Positions 38,206 through 49,823 of a DNA stretch of 64,000 nucleotides are shown one piece after another. Each line of letters begins with the position of its first letter. Position 1 is the first letter of the stretch. The DNA is taken from NCBI GenBank assembly GCA_004352715.1, contig SCFE01000050.1, forward strand, positions 389,503 through 453,502, read 5' to 3'. The DNA comes from Hofstenia miamia. Lineage: Eukaryota > Xenacoelomorpha > Acoela. The notes beneath the pieces are model-generated. The model was not told the DNA's origin. It searched no databases and saw nothing but the letters and a program-made list of their open reading frames with translations. Position numbers and translations under genes: made by a program.

Positions 38206-38401
38206 AAAATGAGTCAGTTCAGTGGATATCTTTATTATTTGTTGAATTATAAAGCTTAAAATTTTTACAAGACCCTTGAATTTGAAAAAATCTCCATATT
38301 AAATATTAATGATTTTCGAAAATAGGTATTGAGGTCATTTTAATCCTATTTTCTAATAAATCCTGCAAAGCTAATGTGTCCCGGTATATACATATTATTA
38401 T

Positions 38402-38418
38402 TATATATATATATATAT
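38402..38418. repeat. Short (TA)n tract
   Basis: Uninterrupted TA run. Confidence 0.9.
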
Positions 38419-39908
38419 GTCATTTGAGCACTGGAGATTAGAAAATTAATTTTCAGAATACAAAGCGCTTATTGAGTAGAAATTTTTTATGCAAATACAT
38501 TATTTATACTAGTTGACATTATTTTGGAATTGATAAAATCCTTTCCAAACAAATTTAATAGTGCGATAACTAATGATTTCAATATCTGAATGATGTCGTA
38601 ATTAGGTTTGTCAATGCTTGACAGTTTTCTTTGCATTTCTGTTAAAGGTTTGACTATGAAAAACAACATTCTTTATTAAGCACAAAAATCTAATATTTAT
38701 ATATTCAAGATATATGTAGCTACACTAAAAATTTGACATATGCTAGTTAAGAAAATCCGATATAAATGTAATGCCTATTGCGACGAACAAACAATTTGAA
38801 ATAAAAAATGGGATCTTTAGTTTCTAGAGACTATTATATGGTTTCCGCATGTCTTTTATATTATAGACAGAGAAAAGTCATTATTAAATAAAATTGAGGT
38901 TAATGCTGTTATCGTTAAACACGGCGACATACGATTGAGACGACAGCAGTTTAATGGCTCTCAGATGCATTGAAAACTTAATATTTAATAACGCTGTATA
39001 TTCTTGCTATAATTAACCCATTTAATTATTCAAAGATCATTCAACATAACATACATTATGCATCAAATTTTCCTTGTCTTGCAAGTAGCATAGGTGACAC
39101 TATTCAAATCAAGTGGTAGATTCAAACAAGTTTCTTCAATAACTCTTTCTGCTTCTTGCTTGTCACGCAATTCTTAACTCCCATCAAAGTGTTTGAATAA
39201 TTCAATAATTGTCTCTTGCGATCTAAGATGTGAAATGCGCGGTTATTTTTATATATCAATTCACATTATGCAATAATCGCAAGTCAAAATATAATGAAAT
39301 ACGTTGGCGTTATTTTACGTGGGCATGCCATTCTTGATAGAACAGGATGCTAAACAAAGGCCATGGAGAGCCGAATCCAAATGTGACAAAACTCTTTAAA
39401 CAATTGATTATAATTATTATCATTTGAAACTAATTTAATAATTTTTAGAGTGTTATAAATTGTAGTATCGTTGGTAGCATTTAGAAATCTTTTAAGTGCG
39501 ACCGAAATCATAAAAAAATTCTTTTTTAAAACTCTACACAAAAGTTGATTACATGTGGTTAACGTATGAAAATTCTGTTTGAGTTTTCTTGAAATACAAC
39601 CCATTGCAATTTTGAATCACTAGACCAATGAATGTTCTCTAAATAAATTTTCTTGAGCTTCTCATTCCTAACCTAAAATGTATTAAAGAGTATTTTTTCA
39701 ACAACCTTAAACCTATAATTTAATAAAGTATAGTGCTAATGTAATACTTACAGAAACAAACTACGGTTTCTCCAAATTTTAAACCATTAACAACATAAAT
39801 AAATATAGATAAATTAAAATATAAATTAAAAACAACATTAACAATATATATATAAGTTATTTTAAATCGATATAAACTTTCACTTTACTGATATAATTTC
39901 ATCAATGC

Positions 39909-39922
39909 ATATATATATATAT

Positions 39923-39957
<35 letters not shown>
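39909..39957. repeat. (AT)n tract with ACATGT interruption
   Basis: Two AT runs separated by one ACATGT. Confidence 0.95.
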
Positions 39958-39962
<5 letters not shown>

Positions 39963-40439
39963 TATGTTAATGGACTTGCATTATAATTTCAAATGATTTA
40001 ATATTTTCCCATTTTTAAATTCATTTTGTTGAATTTTCAAAATTTGTGCTTTCATATTTAAGTATTGCGATCATAGAAACCTTATTGAGATTTTATTTTT
40101 TTCACTTTTTATTATGTTAGTTGCAGTATTTAATTCTATATAACCTAAGGCATTATTTTCATGATTAATTTGGCAAATGTATATTGAGAATTTTTGAAGT
40201 TGTCTTCCTTTAATGAGTATTTTACAAATGATACTTTATTGAAATGTTACTTACGATTTTTCGAAAAAATAATCTCCACTTGCAAAATTAAATAAATTAA
40301 ATCTTACATTCACATTAAATGTATGTATTGTTTTTTCTGCTGTTATGGTAACTGCTGATATACAGTGTAAATTACCTATATAGTATAATGCATAATTGAT
40401 CATGCAGTCTGAAAAAACCGGATTTCAAGCTATATATAT

Positions 40440-40546
40440 TGTAGCATCGCTAGGGTGCACGGAAGTGAGAACTAAGAGAACGCGACTAGCTATTTCTTTA
40501 TTTACAACCGAATTCGTCTGTTATGTACGGTAGTACAGAGCACCGA
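40440..40546 (-). mobile_element. LTR fragment, inverse of the LTR at 52715
   Basis: Begins TGTAGCATCGCTAGGGTGCA, the reverse complement of the end of the LTR at 52715-52891, and keeps the matching GACTAGC...CTATTTACAA stretch. It then breaks off into a TA tract at 40547. It is a partial solo LTR in the opposite orientation. Confidence 0.55.
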
Positions 40547-40568
40547 TATATATATATATATATATATA
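40547..40568. repeat. (TA)n tract
   Basis: Uninterrupted TA run at the broken end of the LTR fragment. Confidence 0.95.
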
Positions 40569-42361
40569 CATAAATCTACCATCAAACATTTTAAATTTTT
40601 TTTAGAGAAATGTAATTTCTATAAGGCGTCATAATTTTTTTGGAAATGCAAAATTTAGCAAAAATAATTCATTTTAGGCGTACAAATCTATTTTCACATA
40701 CCTATTTGAAATTGAATAAAATTAGCCATATATTTGTATATTGCTGCAAAAAAAATATGTAATCACATAGAATATAACATAGGCACCTGCCTTTTATGTG
40801 TATCTAATAATTTTGGTGAAAAGGACTGGCATACAAATTTTAAGAGGTTTTACGCTATGCACGGGTTTGTGGAATTCTAAAATTATATATATTTAAGATT
40901 GCATAATTGTATCATTTCAAAATTGACTATTATATAATTATAAAATGGTTTCTACAAGCAAATCTTCTGAACGGCTAAATGTTTTCAAAGGGATATTGAT
41001 AATCTACAGAGCCTAATCACAACTATGCGCAGAGAAAGTAAGACAGACCAAAACTACAAAGTTACTTGGTATTAAGATTTGAGTGTGAAAACAAATCAAT
41101 TCTTTCAAGTGGATACTTGCCAACTTTGGTTTTCTATCATAACACAATGTTTGCAATCTTTGCTATTTTAATTTAGATTATAAACAGATTTAAAAACAAT
41201 TTTGTAGAATTCCTGATTTGGAAGTTACTACGTAATATTTTTAAATTTCAGGTGATTGAAATAATTTTAAATTTAATTTGATATTAATTAAAGAAAAGAA
41301 CTGACATTTATGATTTATATTTTCTTTTTCAAATAAGGATATATTTTAACTATTATCATTGAATTTGCCTAATTGAATCTGCAGAACTTAATAAAGTATA
41401 ATGCATAAGCCCAAATCATGCTAAACATAGACCTTCCCGAATCTGGCCCGGGCGTTTACACACCCTGAATCAGAGGATTTTCGTTCCATTTATATGCCTA
41501 AAAACACGTTTTTTAATTTTCAATTTTTATGAATAATATAGTGTAAGACAGATATTTATTAAAAATCTATCAATAGAAGTTGAAAAAACTAAATTGGATT
41601 ATTCCGCTGCTAAAAAGAAATGTGAAATTTATAAACTAAAAAATCGAAATTTTTTTGTTCACTTTATAAATGCGAAAGCATTGATATTTTGTTCACAAGA
41701 ATGCATTTGCAAATAAATATGTATATACAATTCAATCTGATATCATTTCATGTTGTATGATGTAAAGGCAAACAGAAAATTATGCAAAATGCAATCTAAA
41801 CTATTTCCAAATATGTTGATATACTTTAAATTGTAGTTTATCTAAGATCTGTATACTGACAGGTAATTTACCTTAAATTTGACTACGACCCCCGCTGTTG
41901 CCAGCCCATATTTCTGGGATCTACGTGTGTAACTTTTAATAAATATTCCCTTATATAAATTTAAATGACGTTATTTGTTCGACATTTGTTTACGCAAAGT
42001 GGTGGTTTACTAGACATTAATTAATGATTCCGTTCACATCAGACGAAGAAATAAATAGCAGTCTATAAATTCTGTCGGTCGAACTGGAAGTGTGTTAATT
42101 CTCATGCTCTTTACCAAATCGCATCAACTTTGTTAACACCGTTTTTCCAAAATTAAAGGAAATTCGATGCTCTGGGAGCTTGTAAATAGCCACTGGCAAT
42201 GTTTGAAAACAATCAGGTTATTTATGAGTGTTGATGAAATTAACTTGTGTTTCTAAATCTTGTAGTCATCCATCTTCTGGTCTAACAAAAATCCAATTTC
42301 CAAAATTTTTATAATGAATTGAATTGAAAACTATATATTTAATGGCAGATTCTTATTTTAG

Positions 42362-42499
42362 GCAAAAGTGACAGGGCGATATCTTCCAGACAATATTTGG
42401 TATCCAGACACATACTTTCTCCTGGTCAGAGGACTGGAGTACAGTAACGAGGAGCAATACATAGTATTTAACAGAAGTCTCATTGAATACAATAGAAAG
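42362..42499 (+). CDS. Cys-loop ligand-gated ion channel, second exon (IWYPDTYF)
   Basis: 138 nt between acceptor TTATTTTAG and donor AAG/GTAAAA, both in phase 0, giving 46 codons. Residues 11-19 read DNIWYPDTY, the conserved loop of the extracellular ligand-binding domain of GABA-A/glycine-type and related Cys-loop receptors. Then follow a beta-strand region (YSNEEQYIVFNRSLIEYNRK) with an NRS glycosylation site. In the family the next segment is V-x-Y-S-x-R, then the first cysteine of the Cys-loop. Joined to exon 1 (ending STYK), the distance from the W-x-D-x-R-L motif to IW-x-PD is about 15 residues, close to the usual 15-18. This supports direct splicing over the 35-kb intron. The following exon is not visible on this strand. 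Confidence 0.85.
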
Positions 42500-44234
42500 G
42501 TAAAAACCCCTTTTTAATCATTTGCTTCCTGCTACGACCTTAGAATATTAAGCAGTTCAATATCTTAAAAGCTTTTATTTGGAAACATCTTATTTAGTTT
42601 TATAAGACAATGATAAACATAGGGTACATTTTCTCTCCAAAATCATCCGGATGTCTTTTCTAACCTGATTTTTACTATAGAAAAAACATTTCATCTCTCC
42701 AATCCAATTGTTCATTCGAAGACTTCTTTTTAACATTTTTGTTATAATATTATACAAGAACTAAACTATTGGTCCTGCCTGCCCAGTGTGGTCCATGGCT
42801 TAATACGCTCATGCCTATCTCTGTAAAACACTTTCAAAATAAGAATAATAGAACTTGTAGGTATTCGAAATTCATATAGTACATACGAGTAGTAAGTGCA
42901 GAGAAATATATCAATATTAATTTAGACAATATTCCTTAATCTTTAATCAGAGATTTTTACAATCCAACAAAATTGTTTTATCTGCAGACAATAAATTTCC
43001 TTATATTCCTAAATTTTAATATAGGTGAGGCCCTAGGTTAGTTTATTGATGCATGCTAATGAAAATCTTCGTTTCAAATGGGAACATTGATAGAAACTCA
43101 TCAGTATATGGTTTACATTCACAATTTCGGAGTTTATCCTGCATAAGTTTAGTCATAGTTTCGCAGACGACCTTCAGAACATAAAATATCTACCAAAATA
43201 TTAAATCACTTAAAGATTTGTGATGATGATAAAATTAATTATGTTGTCTTATGTAAAATTCAACAACATCATTTGACATTAAAAGCAGCTGAATCTTATT
43301 GCATACTGCTATTAAATACCGACGATATTTACAAGACTATATTTTTGAAAATATCTTCTCATTGATTCTGTATCTTACATTATTGTACATACACATGTGC
43401 ATCAAATTTTGCATTTACAGTGCTTAGTACTGATATTATGATTTTGAAATTTCTTGAGAATGAAATTTTTTATTTTTCAACATTTCCTATTAACATTTCC
43501 CCTTCCAATCAATATTTGCAATTCTTCACAAGTTGAAATTCTTCACCTGTTGTAATTGAGAAATACTTGGAGTTGCCATGTAATTTTTATTGTGTTTCTT
43601 AGGCATGATCTTTACTGTATCGGTATGAAAAAGTTATGAAATATAATAATTGCAGGAAATCCATGACTAATAGAAATCTGAATTTATTACAGAAATCAAA
43701 TAAATTTATCTTTGCGTGGAGAGATCTGAGGAAGAAATTTTACGGTTTATTATTCAATTGCACTTGATACCTGCAATTATGACGTTGTAAAAGACTTAGT
43801 GAACTAAATAAAACCTTTCCCCATCATATTTGACGGATTTATCGACAAAATGTCTCCAGAGTGTTTATCTGTCAGTATTTTTAATCGAGATCTCACATGA
43901 GATTTGCACTGATCAGCATTCAAATTTAACTACGTAAGGTGAGCAGAATTTATTAAAATACATCATATGGTACTGTTTAAGAACAGTAATCAATAACTAG
44001 AAGTTATCGCAATTCAGATAAACAATGATAAACATTATGAAAATGTATAATATATATTGTAAGAAATTGCCTTTGGCCAAAAAGGTTTCTTACTCTACTC
44101 ACCCATACATAAGAATGAAGAAATTTTCTTTGCTGCTATTCAAGTATTTTAAAAAGTGTCAAGATTATATACTAATACTTGAAGCATTTTATTCGTTGCT
44201 ATTTTTAAAAAATTTTTTAATTAGGCAGCCTGCT
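42500..44234. other. Downstream intron of the receptor, no exon found
   Basis: AT-rich DNA after the donor at 42500. I searched for a short exon with Y-S-x-R and a cysteine near its end and found none before the gap. Confidence 0.5.
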
Positions 44235-45285
44235 ATATATATACATGTATATATATATATATANNNNNNNNNNNNNNNNNNNNNNNNNNNNNNNNNNNNN
44301 NNNNNNNNNNNNNNNNNNNNNNNNNNNNNNNNNNNNNNNNNNNNNNNNNNNNNNNNNNNNNNNNNNNNNNNNNNNNNNNNNNNNNNNNNNNNNNNNNNNN
44401 NNNNNNNNNNNNNNNNNNNNNNNNNNNNNNNNNNNNNNNNNNNNNNNNNNNNNNNNNNNNNNNNNNNNNNNNNNNNNNNNNNNNNNNNNNNNNNNNNNNN
44501 NNNNNNNNNNNNNNNNNNNNNNNNNNNNNNNNNNNNNNNNNNNNNNNNNNNNNNNNNNNNNNNNNNNNNNNNNNNNNNNNNNNNNNNNNNNNNNNNNNNN
44601 NNNNNNNNNNNNNNNNNNNNNNNNNNNNNNNNNNNNNNNNNNNNNNNNNNNNNNNNNNNNNNNNNNNNNNNNNNNNNNNNNNNNNNNNNNNNNNNNNNNN
44701 NNNNNNNNNNNNNNNNNNNNNNNNNNNNNNNNNNNNNNNNNNNNNNNNNNNNNNNNNNNNNNNNNNNNNNNNNNNNNNNNNNNNNNNNNNNNNNNNNNNN
44801 NNNNNNNNNNNNNNNNNNNNNNNNNNNNNNNNNNNNNNNNNNNNNNNNNNNNNNNNNNNNNNNNNNNNNNNNNNNNNNNNNNNNNNNNNNNNNNNNNNNN
44901 NNNNNNNNNNNNNNNNNNNNNNNNNNNNNNNNNNNNNNNNNNNNNNNNNNNNNNNNNNNNNNNNNNNNNNNNNNNNNNNNNNNNNNNNNNNNNNNNNNNN
45001 NNNNNNNNNNNNNNNNNNNNNNNNNNNNNNNNNNNNNNNNNNNNNNNNNNNNNNNNNNNNNNNNNNNNNNNNNNNNNNNNNNNNNNNNNNNNNNNNNNNN
45101 NNNNNNNNNNNNNNNNNNNNNNNNNNNNNNNNNNNNNNNNNNNNNNNNNNNNNNNNNNNNNNNNNNNNNNNNNNNNNNNNNNNNNNNNNNNNNNNNNNNN
45201 NNNNNNNNNNNNNNNNNNNNNNNNNNNNNNNNNNNNNNNNNNNNNNNNNNNNNNNNNNNNNNNATATATATATATATATATATAC
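44235..45285. other. Scaffold gap of exactly 1,000 N inside (TA)n
   Basis: A TA tract runs to 44263, N fill 44264-45263 (1,000 bases), and TA resumes to 45285. A round number like this is normally a placeholder, so distance and orientation across it are uncertain. Confidence 0.9.
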
Positions 45286-45286
45286 A

Positions 45287-46090
45287 GGCATTCTCTATTA
45301 CATTTAAATCAGGGGAATTACCGAGCCAATCAGTAAGGAAGGTTTAGCCATTTGCTTCTAACCAAGGCTTCAACTACTGCATGACCATCTTAGAGTTGTG
45401 TGTAGGAGCTCCATCGTGCTGAAAAATAGTGGCATGCATTTGCGGCATCCACAGAGGGAGTTTCTCCTGTAATAACTCCAAGTAAGACTCAGCTTTCACT
45501 GTCGTGTTAGGAGGAACAACCCATAAGCCGGCCCTTCCCATGGCAGTAATGTCACCCCATATCATACAGGATGGTGATTGCTTCACTGATGGCACGACAT
45601 TTCGTGATGTCATAATTGGTGAATTGTTTGAATGTCGACTCATCAGAAAACATGCAATTACTCCAGTATTATGCTATCCATGCTCGATATTTATTGCAAA
45701 ATAAATAATAATCTGTCAAGAACATTCTTTGCGCTAAGCCTTGGCGCTCTTGCAGGGTGACATGCACGGAGGCCAAAATCAACTTGCAAGCGGCGTTGAA
45801 TTGTTCTCAGTATGACATCATTGGATAGCTGCGCCTTGATTACAGGGGAGGTAGTTGTTGGAGTGGCAACACTAAGACGCCTAATCAAGACGTCAGTACG
45901 TGGTGTCGTACAACGAGACTTTCATTGTGTTTTTCTTGCAGCACATGACCAGTTTCGTTGTATCTTTTCAAGCAGCGGTGTACCACAAACTGGTTGACAC
46001 CTAGCCGCTGGCCAATAGCTTTTTGTTTTCATCACGTAGAACAAACATCTGTGCTACCTTTTCCGTTGATATGTTGCGATTTTTCACCAT
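45287..46090 (-). pseudogene. Tc1-like transposase pseudogene
   Basis: Minus-strand remnants in three frames from an ATG at 46090. A start MVKNRNISTEKVAQMFVLRD is followed, after a frameshift, by a helix-turn-helix with IGQRLGVNQFVVHRCLKRYN. Another frame gives TPVIKAQLS-like and TIQRRL-like DNA-binding remnants. The catalytic core keeps FSDESTF (first D), MIWGDIT, FQHDGAPTHNS (second D) and NSPDLNVIEN (E). At least two in-frame stops lie between the last two motifs. Reading through them the D-to-E spacing is about 39 residues, not 34. The copy stops abruptly at the TA tract 45264-45285. It cannot make a working transposase. Its family differs from the intact element at 15312. Confidence 0.85.
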
Positions 46091-46281
46091 TTCTGACTTA
46101 TAAGTAAAATGACTAATATATATAGTATAGTAGTTATATAACAACAAAATATAGACACTGCAATTTGATTGGTGCAGAGTGTCGTAATCATGCGTACAAA
46201 GTGTGATTATGCATTCTTAGTGATGTGTGTAATGTGTATGTTTTCGTTTTTTTCACATTATGCTAAATCATTGCCCGGGAC

Positions 46282-46308
46282 TATATATATATATATATAT
46301 ATATATAT
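46282..46308. repeat. (TA)n tract between two truncated elements
   Basis: TA run separating the Tc1 remnant from the non-LTR remnant. Confidence 0.95.
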
Positions 46309-47126
46309 TGACAATTATACCTGTCTTATAAGTACTGATATAAATGCCTTTAATGCAACTAACAATCTCCAAAATGACATCGAAAATTTAACCAATTATT
46401 TATCAAATATTCAATAAAAAGCAAATACTGAAAAAAAACACAATTTATAATATTCTCTCTTAAGATATACAAAAATCTCACAAAAAACATTGAACTTAAT
46501 ATAAATCATGTACCAATAAAGCAAAGCGAGTCTATTAACTATTTAAATGTTCAAATTGACAATGATTTAAATTTCGAACAATTCTTAATGACTAAATTAA
46601 AAAAATGGCTTCTGAAGTTAGATATCGTTATCATCTTCGAAATATATTAAATACATACTGACAAACAATTAATAAATGCACTCTGCTTATCGCACTTTCA
46701 ACACTGTTCATTTCTTTTTACAAGTATAAGTTCAAAATATCGCATCGTTTTGTCTAAAACTTTCAATTGATTCCTTAAAACACTCAATTTCGCGCAAAAA
46801 CATAACAATGCATCCGATTATATCTTATACTTAGATAAACATTACAATAGCTTTCACCACACAGCAACTAAGATATGGAATAACTTAGATCATGAAATTC
46901 AAATCGAAAAAAATAACAAGAAATTCAGAATAAATCGCGAACATTCCCTTTTAACAGACAATAATTCCAACAGCAATAACATATTACACTCATTCGGAAA
47001 TTTTTTACAGTACTAAAAAATCCTAACACACACATACACACTTTTATATTATATATAATTTATTATTATTTTTTATATAGCTTGTAGTTTATAGTTTTGT
47101 ACTAGTAACCTTCAGCAATAAATTTG

Positions 47127-47127
<1 letters not shown>
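46309..47127 (+). pseudogene. Non-LTR retrotransposon, 3' half (reverse transcriptase C-terminus)
   Basis: Starting directly at the TA tract, one frame gives DNYTCLISTDIN, then after a stop and frameshift EKKTQFIIFSLKIY, followed by SINYLNVQIDNDLNFEQFL. These match the end of the palm and the thumb of LINE reverse transcriptases (K-T-x-F-I-I-F, then Y-L-x-V-x-I-D). Further on, KIWNNLDHEI and KKFRIN match the usual W-N-x-L tail. The catalytic box itself is lost or degenerate at the left break. After a final stop near 47015 an AT-rich 3' UTR ends in (ATT)n at 47128, a common end for CR1/jockey-type elements. Several stops and frameshifts make it dead. Confidence 0.62.
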
Positions 47128-47178
<51 letters not shown>

Positions 47179-47179
47179 T
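47128..47179. repeat. (ATT)n tail of the non-LTR element
   Basis: About 17 ATT units following GCAATAAATTTGC, consistent with a 3' terminal microsatellite of the retroelement. Confidence 0.85.
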
Positions 47180-47562
47180 CAAATAATATGTTGAAAAATT
47201 TCAATTGATTTATATCAATACCCTAAATATATAAGTATTCAAAACATGGCAACTTTTATTCATGCCTGATTTCCTATGCAAAATATTTGTGATCAGTTGA
47301 TTACATGCATTTTAAACTATAAAAATTACAACCTTGGACTTTCTTTTATGAGCATGTGTTTATATGCAAAATATAAAATTATGATAATAAACATTAGTAA
47401 TTTTATAAAAAAAGAGTAATGTATCCATGTATGCAACTATTCTATATTTTCATCGAGTATCTTTTTCCCAAATAGCATACTTTGAAGAGAGCAAAATTTG
47501 ATAAAATCTGATAAGCTTAACTTTAATGATAATTACTTAGTCTTAGAATAAATATAAATATA

Positions 47563-47586
47563 ATATATATATATATATATATATAT
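47563..47586. repeat. (TA)n microsatellite
   Basis: Uninterrupted TA run. Confidence 0.95.
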
Positions 47587-47961
47587 TTGTATTCATATAT
47601 TTAATAAGGCCCTTTGAAACTAACTCAAAGAAAATGTCTTAAGATAGCTAGTTGAAGGTTATTGAATTTTTGCTACTTTATCTAAAAGAAGACTTTGGGA
47701 CTCGCTCGCTAAAATAGATTCATTGAAGTTTGCGTATTTTAGATAAAATATCATTGGTGTTGGAAAGTGCTTAGGTAAAGTTTGAAATTTTTAACGCTTG
47801 AATCAATAACCACAGGAGTTACCATATGAGATTAATAGTCTTGTTTCTTGAATATAGTCGAAGATAAAATTGATACATTTATGCGATTTTTCAAATCCTG
47901 TTAAATTAATATTTTTGGGCAAATGTTAAAAATATGATATAAAGCATGGGATGTAGCTTAC

Positions 47962-48190
47962 TTTTAAGGAAGAATAATTTTTGTCTGCATATGTCAATTG
48001 ATGAACAGTGGCATCGTACTTCTCGAAGAAGAACCCCATCTGTTCAGCACGGTTGTTCTTTCGATCCACAAATACTTCTTCCCCATGTGTATTCATCCAC
48101 TTATAGACTAGTTCTAATTCGGAGTATGAAAACGACGTTACTACCAAAGTGCATTTAGTGACGTCAAATGGGAAAAGCTGTACATTTGGA
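47962..48190 (-). CDS. Cys-loop ligand-gated ion channel, Cys-loop exon, on the minus strand
   Basis: 229 nt on the minus strand between acceptor TCCTTGTAG and donor AAA/GTAAGC. It starts with one base of a split codon, then 76 codons. Residues 1-13 are PNVQLFPFDVTKC, the second half of the signature Cys-loop (C, 13 residues with F-P-x-D, C); the first cysteine would be in the preceding exon. Next come TSFSYSELELVYKW, the family strand S-x-x-Y-S-x-x-E, and QLTYADKNYSSLK, which leads into the last strand before membrane segment 1. The exon belongs to the same protein region that should follow the exon at 42362, and its phase (2 in, 0 out) fits one missing exon of length 3n+2 (83 nt is usual in GABA-A genes). 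Yet its strand is opposite. Confidence 0.85.
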
Positions 48191-48299
48191 CTACAAGGAG
48201 TTTTTAGTTTAGTCTAAAGAAGTAATAGTTACTCATAAATTCTTGTAGATTTATTAATTTAATTAATTAAAAATTTCATCAAAAACTGCTCAAAAAATA

Positions 48300-48830
48300 T
48301 CTTAATCTTAAACAGTCTGGTGTTCTTTTAAAAGGACAAACTGTTTAGTCACATTTACAAAGAATTTTCTGTAAACCCATTAACAAATTTGGAAATTGCG
48401 AGGCATGGACACTGCTATTGGTGAACGTTTTTGAATGTAGTTGGAAATTTGCATCAACTTGTATTTCTGTCGAAAGATTAAAAATATATCTTTGAAAATT
48501 CCAATTTTTTCAAAATATGAAAATTCTATCCATATCTAATGTCAGGTAAATATAAAGTTTTAGGCCCGTGAGATCAACAACAAATTTTGACATTTTTATG
48601 TAGATACACCTCTCAAACAAGATCAGAGGTCGGTAATGCGAAAGAGTTTTCGCTCAATATCACGCCTCAATGGAACCACGACTAAGAGCAATTTAAGAAC
48701 AAAATGAAGCACTCCTCTATCCAATAGTACTTTAAAATTGTGGATATCTTAATTAGTTTTAGAGTTATGCACATTTAAAATTTTTTTTCCAGGACCATGG
48801 TTTTTCAAAATTTCTTAGGCTGTTTAAGGT
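48300..48830 (+). repeat. Dispersed repeat, copy 2 (long)
   Basis: Shares order and wording with 53290-53760: CTTAAACAG near the left end, GGCATGGACAC, TTTGAAAATTCCAA, then the CCCRTGRGA block and CACTCCTCTA. Copies are clearly diverged. No coding frame or termini were recognised. Confidence 0.7.
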
Positions 48831-49815
48831 CAAGATATGCATAAACTCGAAAAAAGATGTATTACATGTATTACATCTAAGTATTTTAGAAATATTATTT
48901 TATATATTTTTTAAATTGAAGTTAGTTTTCATACAAACACGGGCTTAAGTGGTTTAACTCAGGCAGGTTTTGAGGACATTCTAAGTGGTTCTTTTCAATT
49001 TTAAGCTTATCCTTAATTCTATTAACGGCATATGCCGAAGGCAATATTTGGGGAATGCTTGAGAAGTATTTTTCTAAGGATCATATCAATATGTATCAAA
49101 TTTGGATTAGTCTGACTTTTGTCATTCTATTGTTATACCTATTGTTGTTCAGATGCTGGATGGCTAAGCTTTCAGAAAAATTAATTAATATCAAATGTCA
49201 TCTATATATAAGTCTTTTGTCTTGTAATCATTTATAGTTGCCTTTCATGTAAACTGTGTTTGAATTATAAAAACCTGCATTGAAAAATGTTCTTTATTCA
49301 AATTCTAACATCAAAGGTCAAGAGAACAAAATAATTAAAGTGCAGTATGTGTGTATTATTTGTTCATAAAAAGCAGATGAATCTACGGAAATGAGTTCTT
49401 GTATCCATTTCGCAAAAAGAAACCCTTCTAAATAATAAATGAAAAACCAATGACCAATCCAGCTGTTACAGTTGCATACACATAAAAGGTTTGCACTTAT
49501 GTGGAACACAATCACACCTAAACATTATATTGCAGAAACATCTTCAAATAAATAATGTATCGAATTATAGGAACTATGATATATTAATCAATGGTCTTCA
49601 AAGTCTGTTTGGATTACTAAATTAATATGGTATTTTCAATTGTATGTTCAGTTGGTTTCTGAATATTGTAGACTTTTCCATTTGAACAGTAATTGTATTA
49701 ATGTTCATAAAATGAAATCAAAATTATTCATTTTTCTAATATATCCTGTTAAAGGAAACCATTGAATTTTAGGGAATATTTATGTAAAGCGCATGATTTT
49801 CTACTAGAGGAAACT
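48831..49815. other. Stretch without recognised gene
   Basis: AT-rich DNA. Two short frames (49055-49237 + and 49318-49515 -) have no recognisable content. Confidence 0.5.
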
Positions 49816-49823
49816 GTCTAACT

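Larger units (their letters stand above)
37241..42361. other. End of receptor intron 1
   Basis: AT-rich DNA up to the acceptor TTATTTTAG at 42353-42361. Contains TA tracts (38402, 39909, 40547), an LTR piece (40440) and one copy of a dispersed repeat (38095). No other exon was recognised. Confidence 0.55.

Noticed and set aside
44025-45347. Very long open frames across the 1,000-N gap
   Set aside because: They consist almost entirely of unknown residues from N and IYIYIY from the TA repeat.
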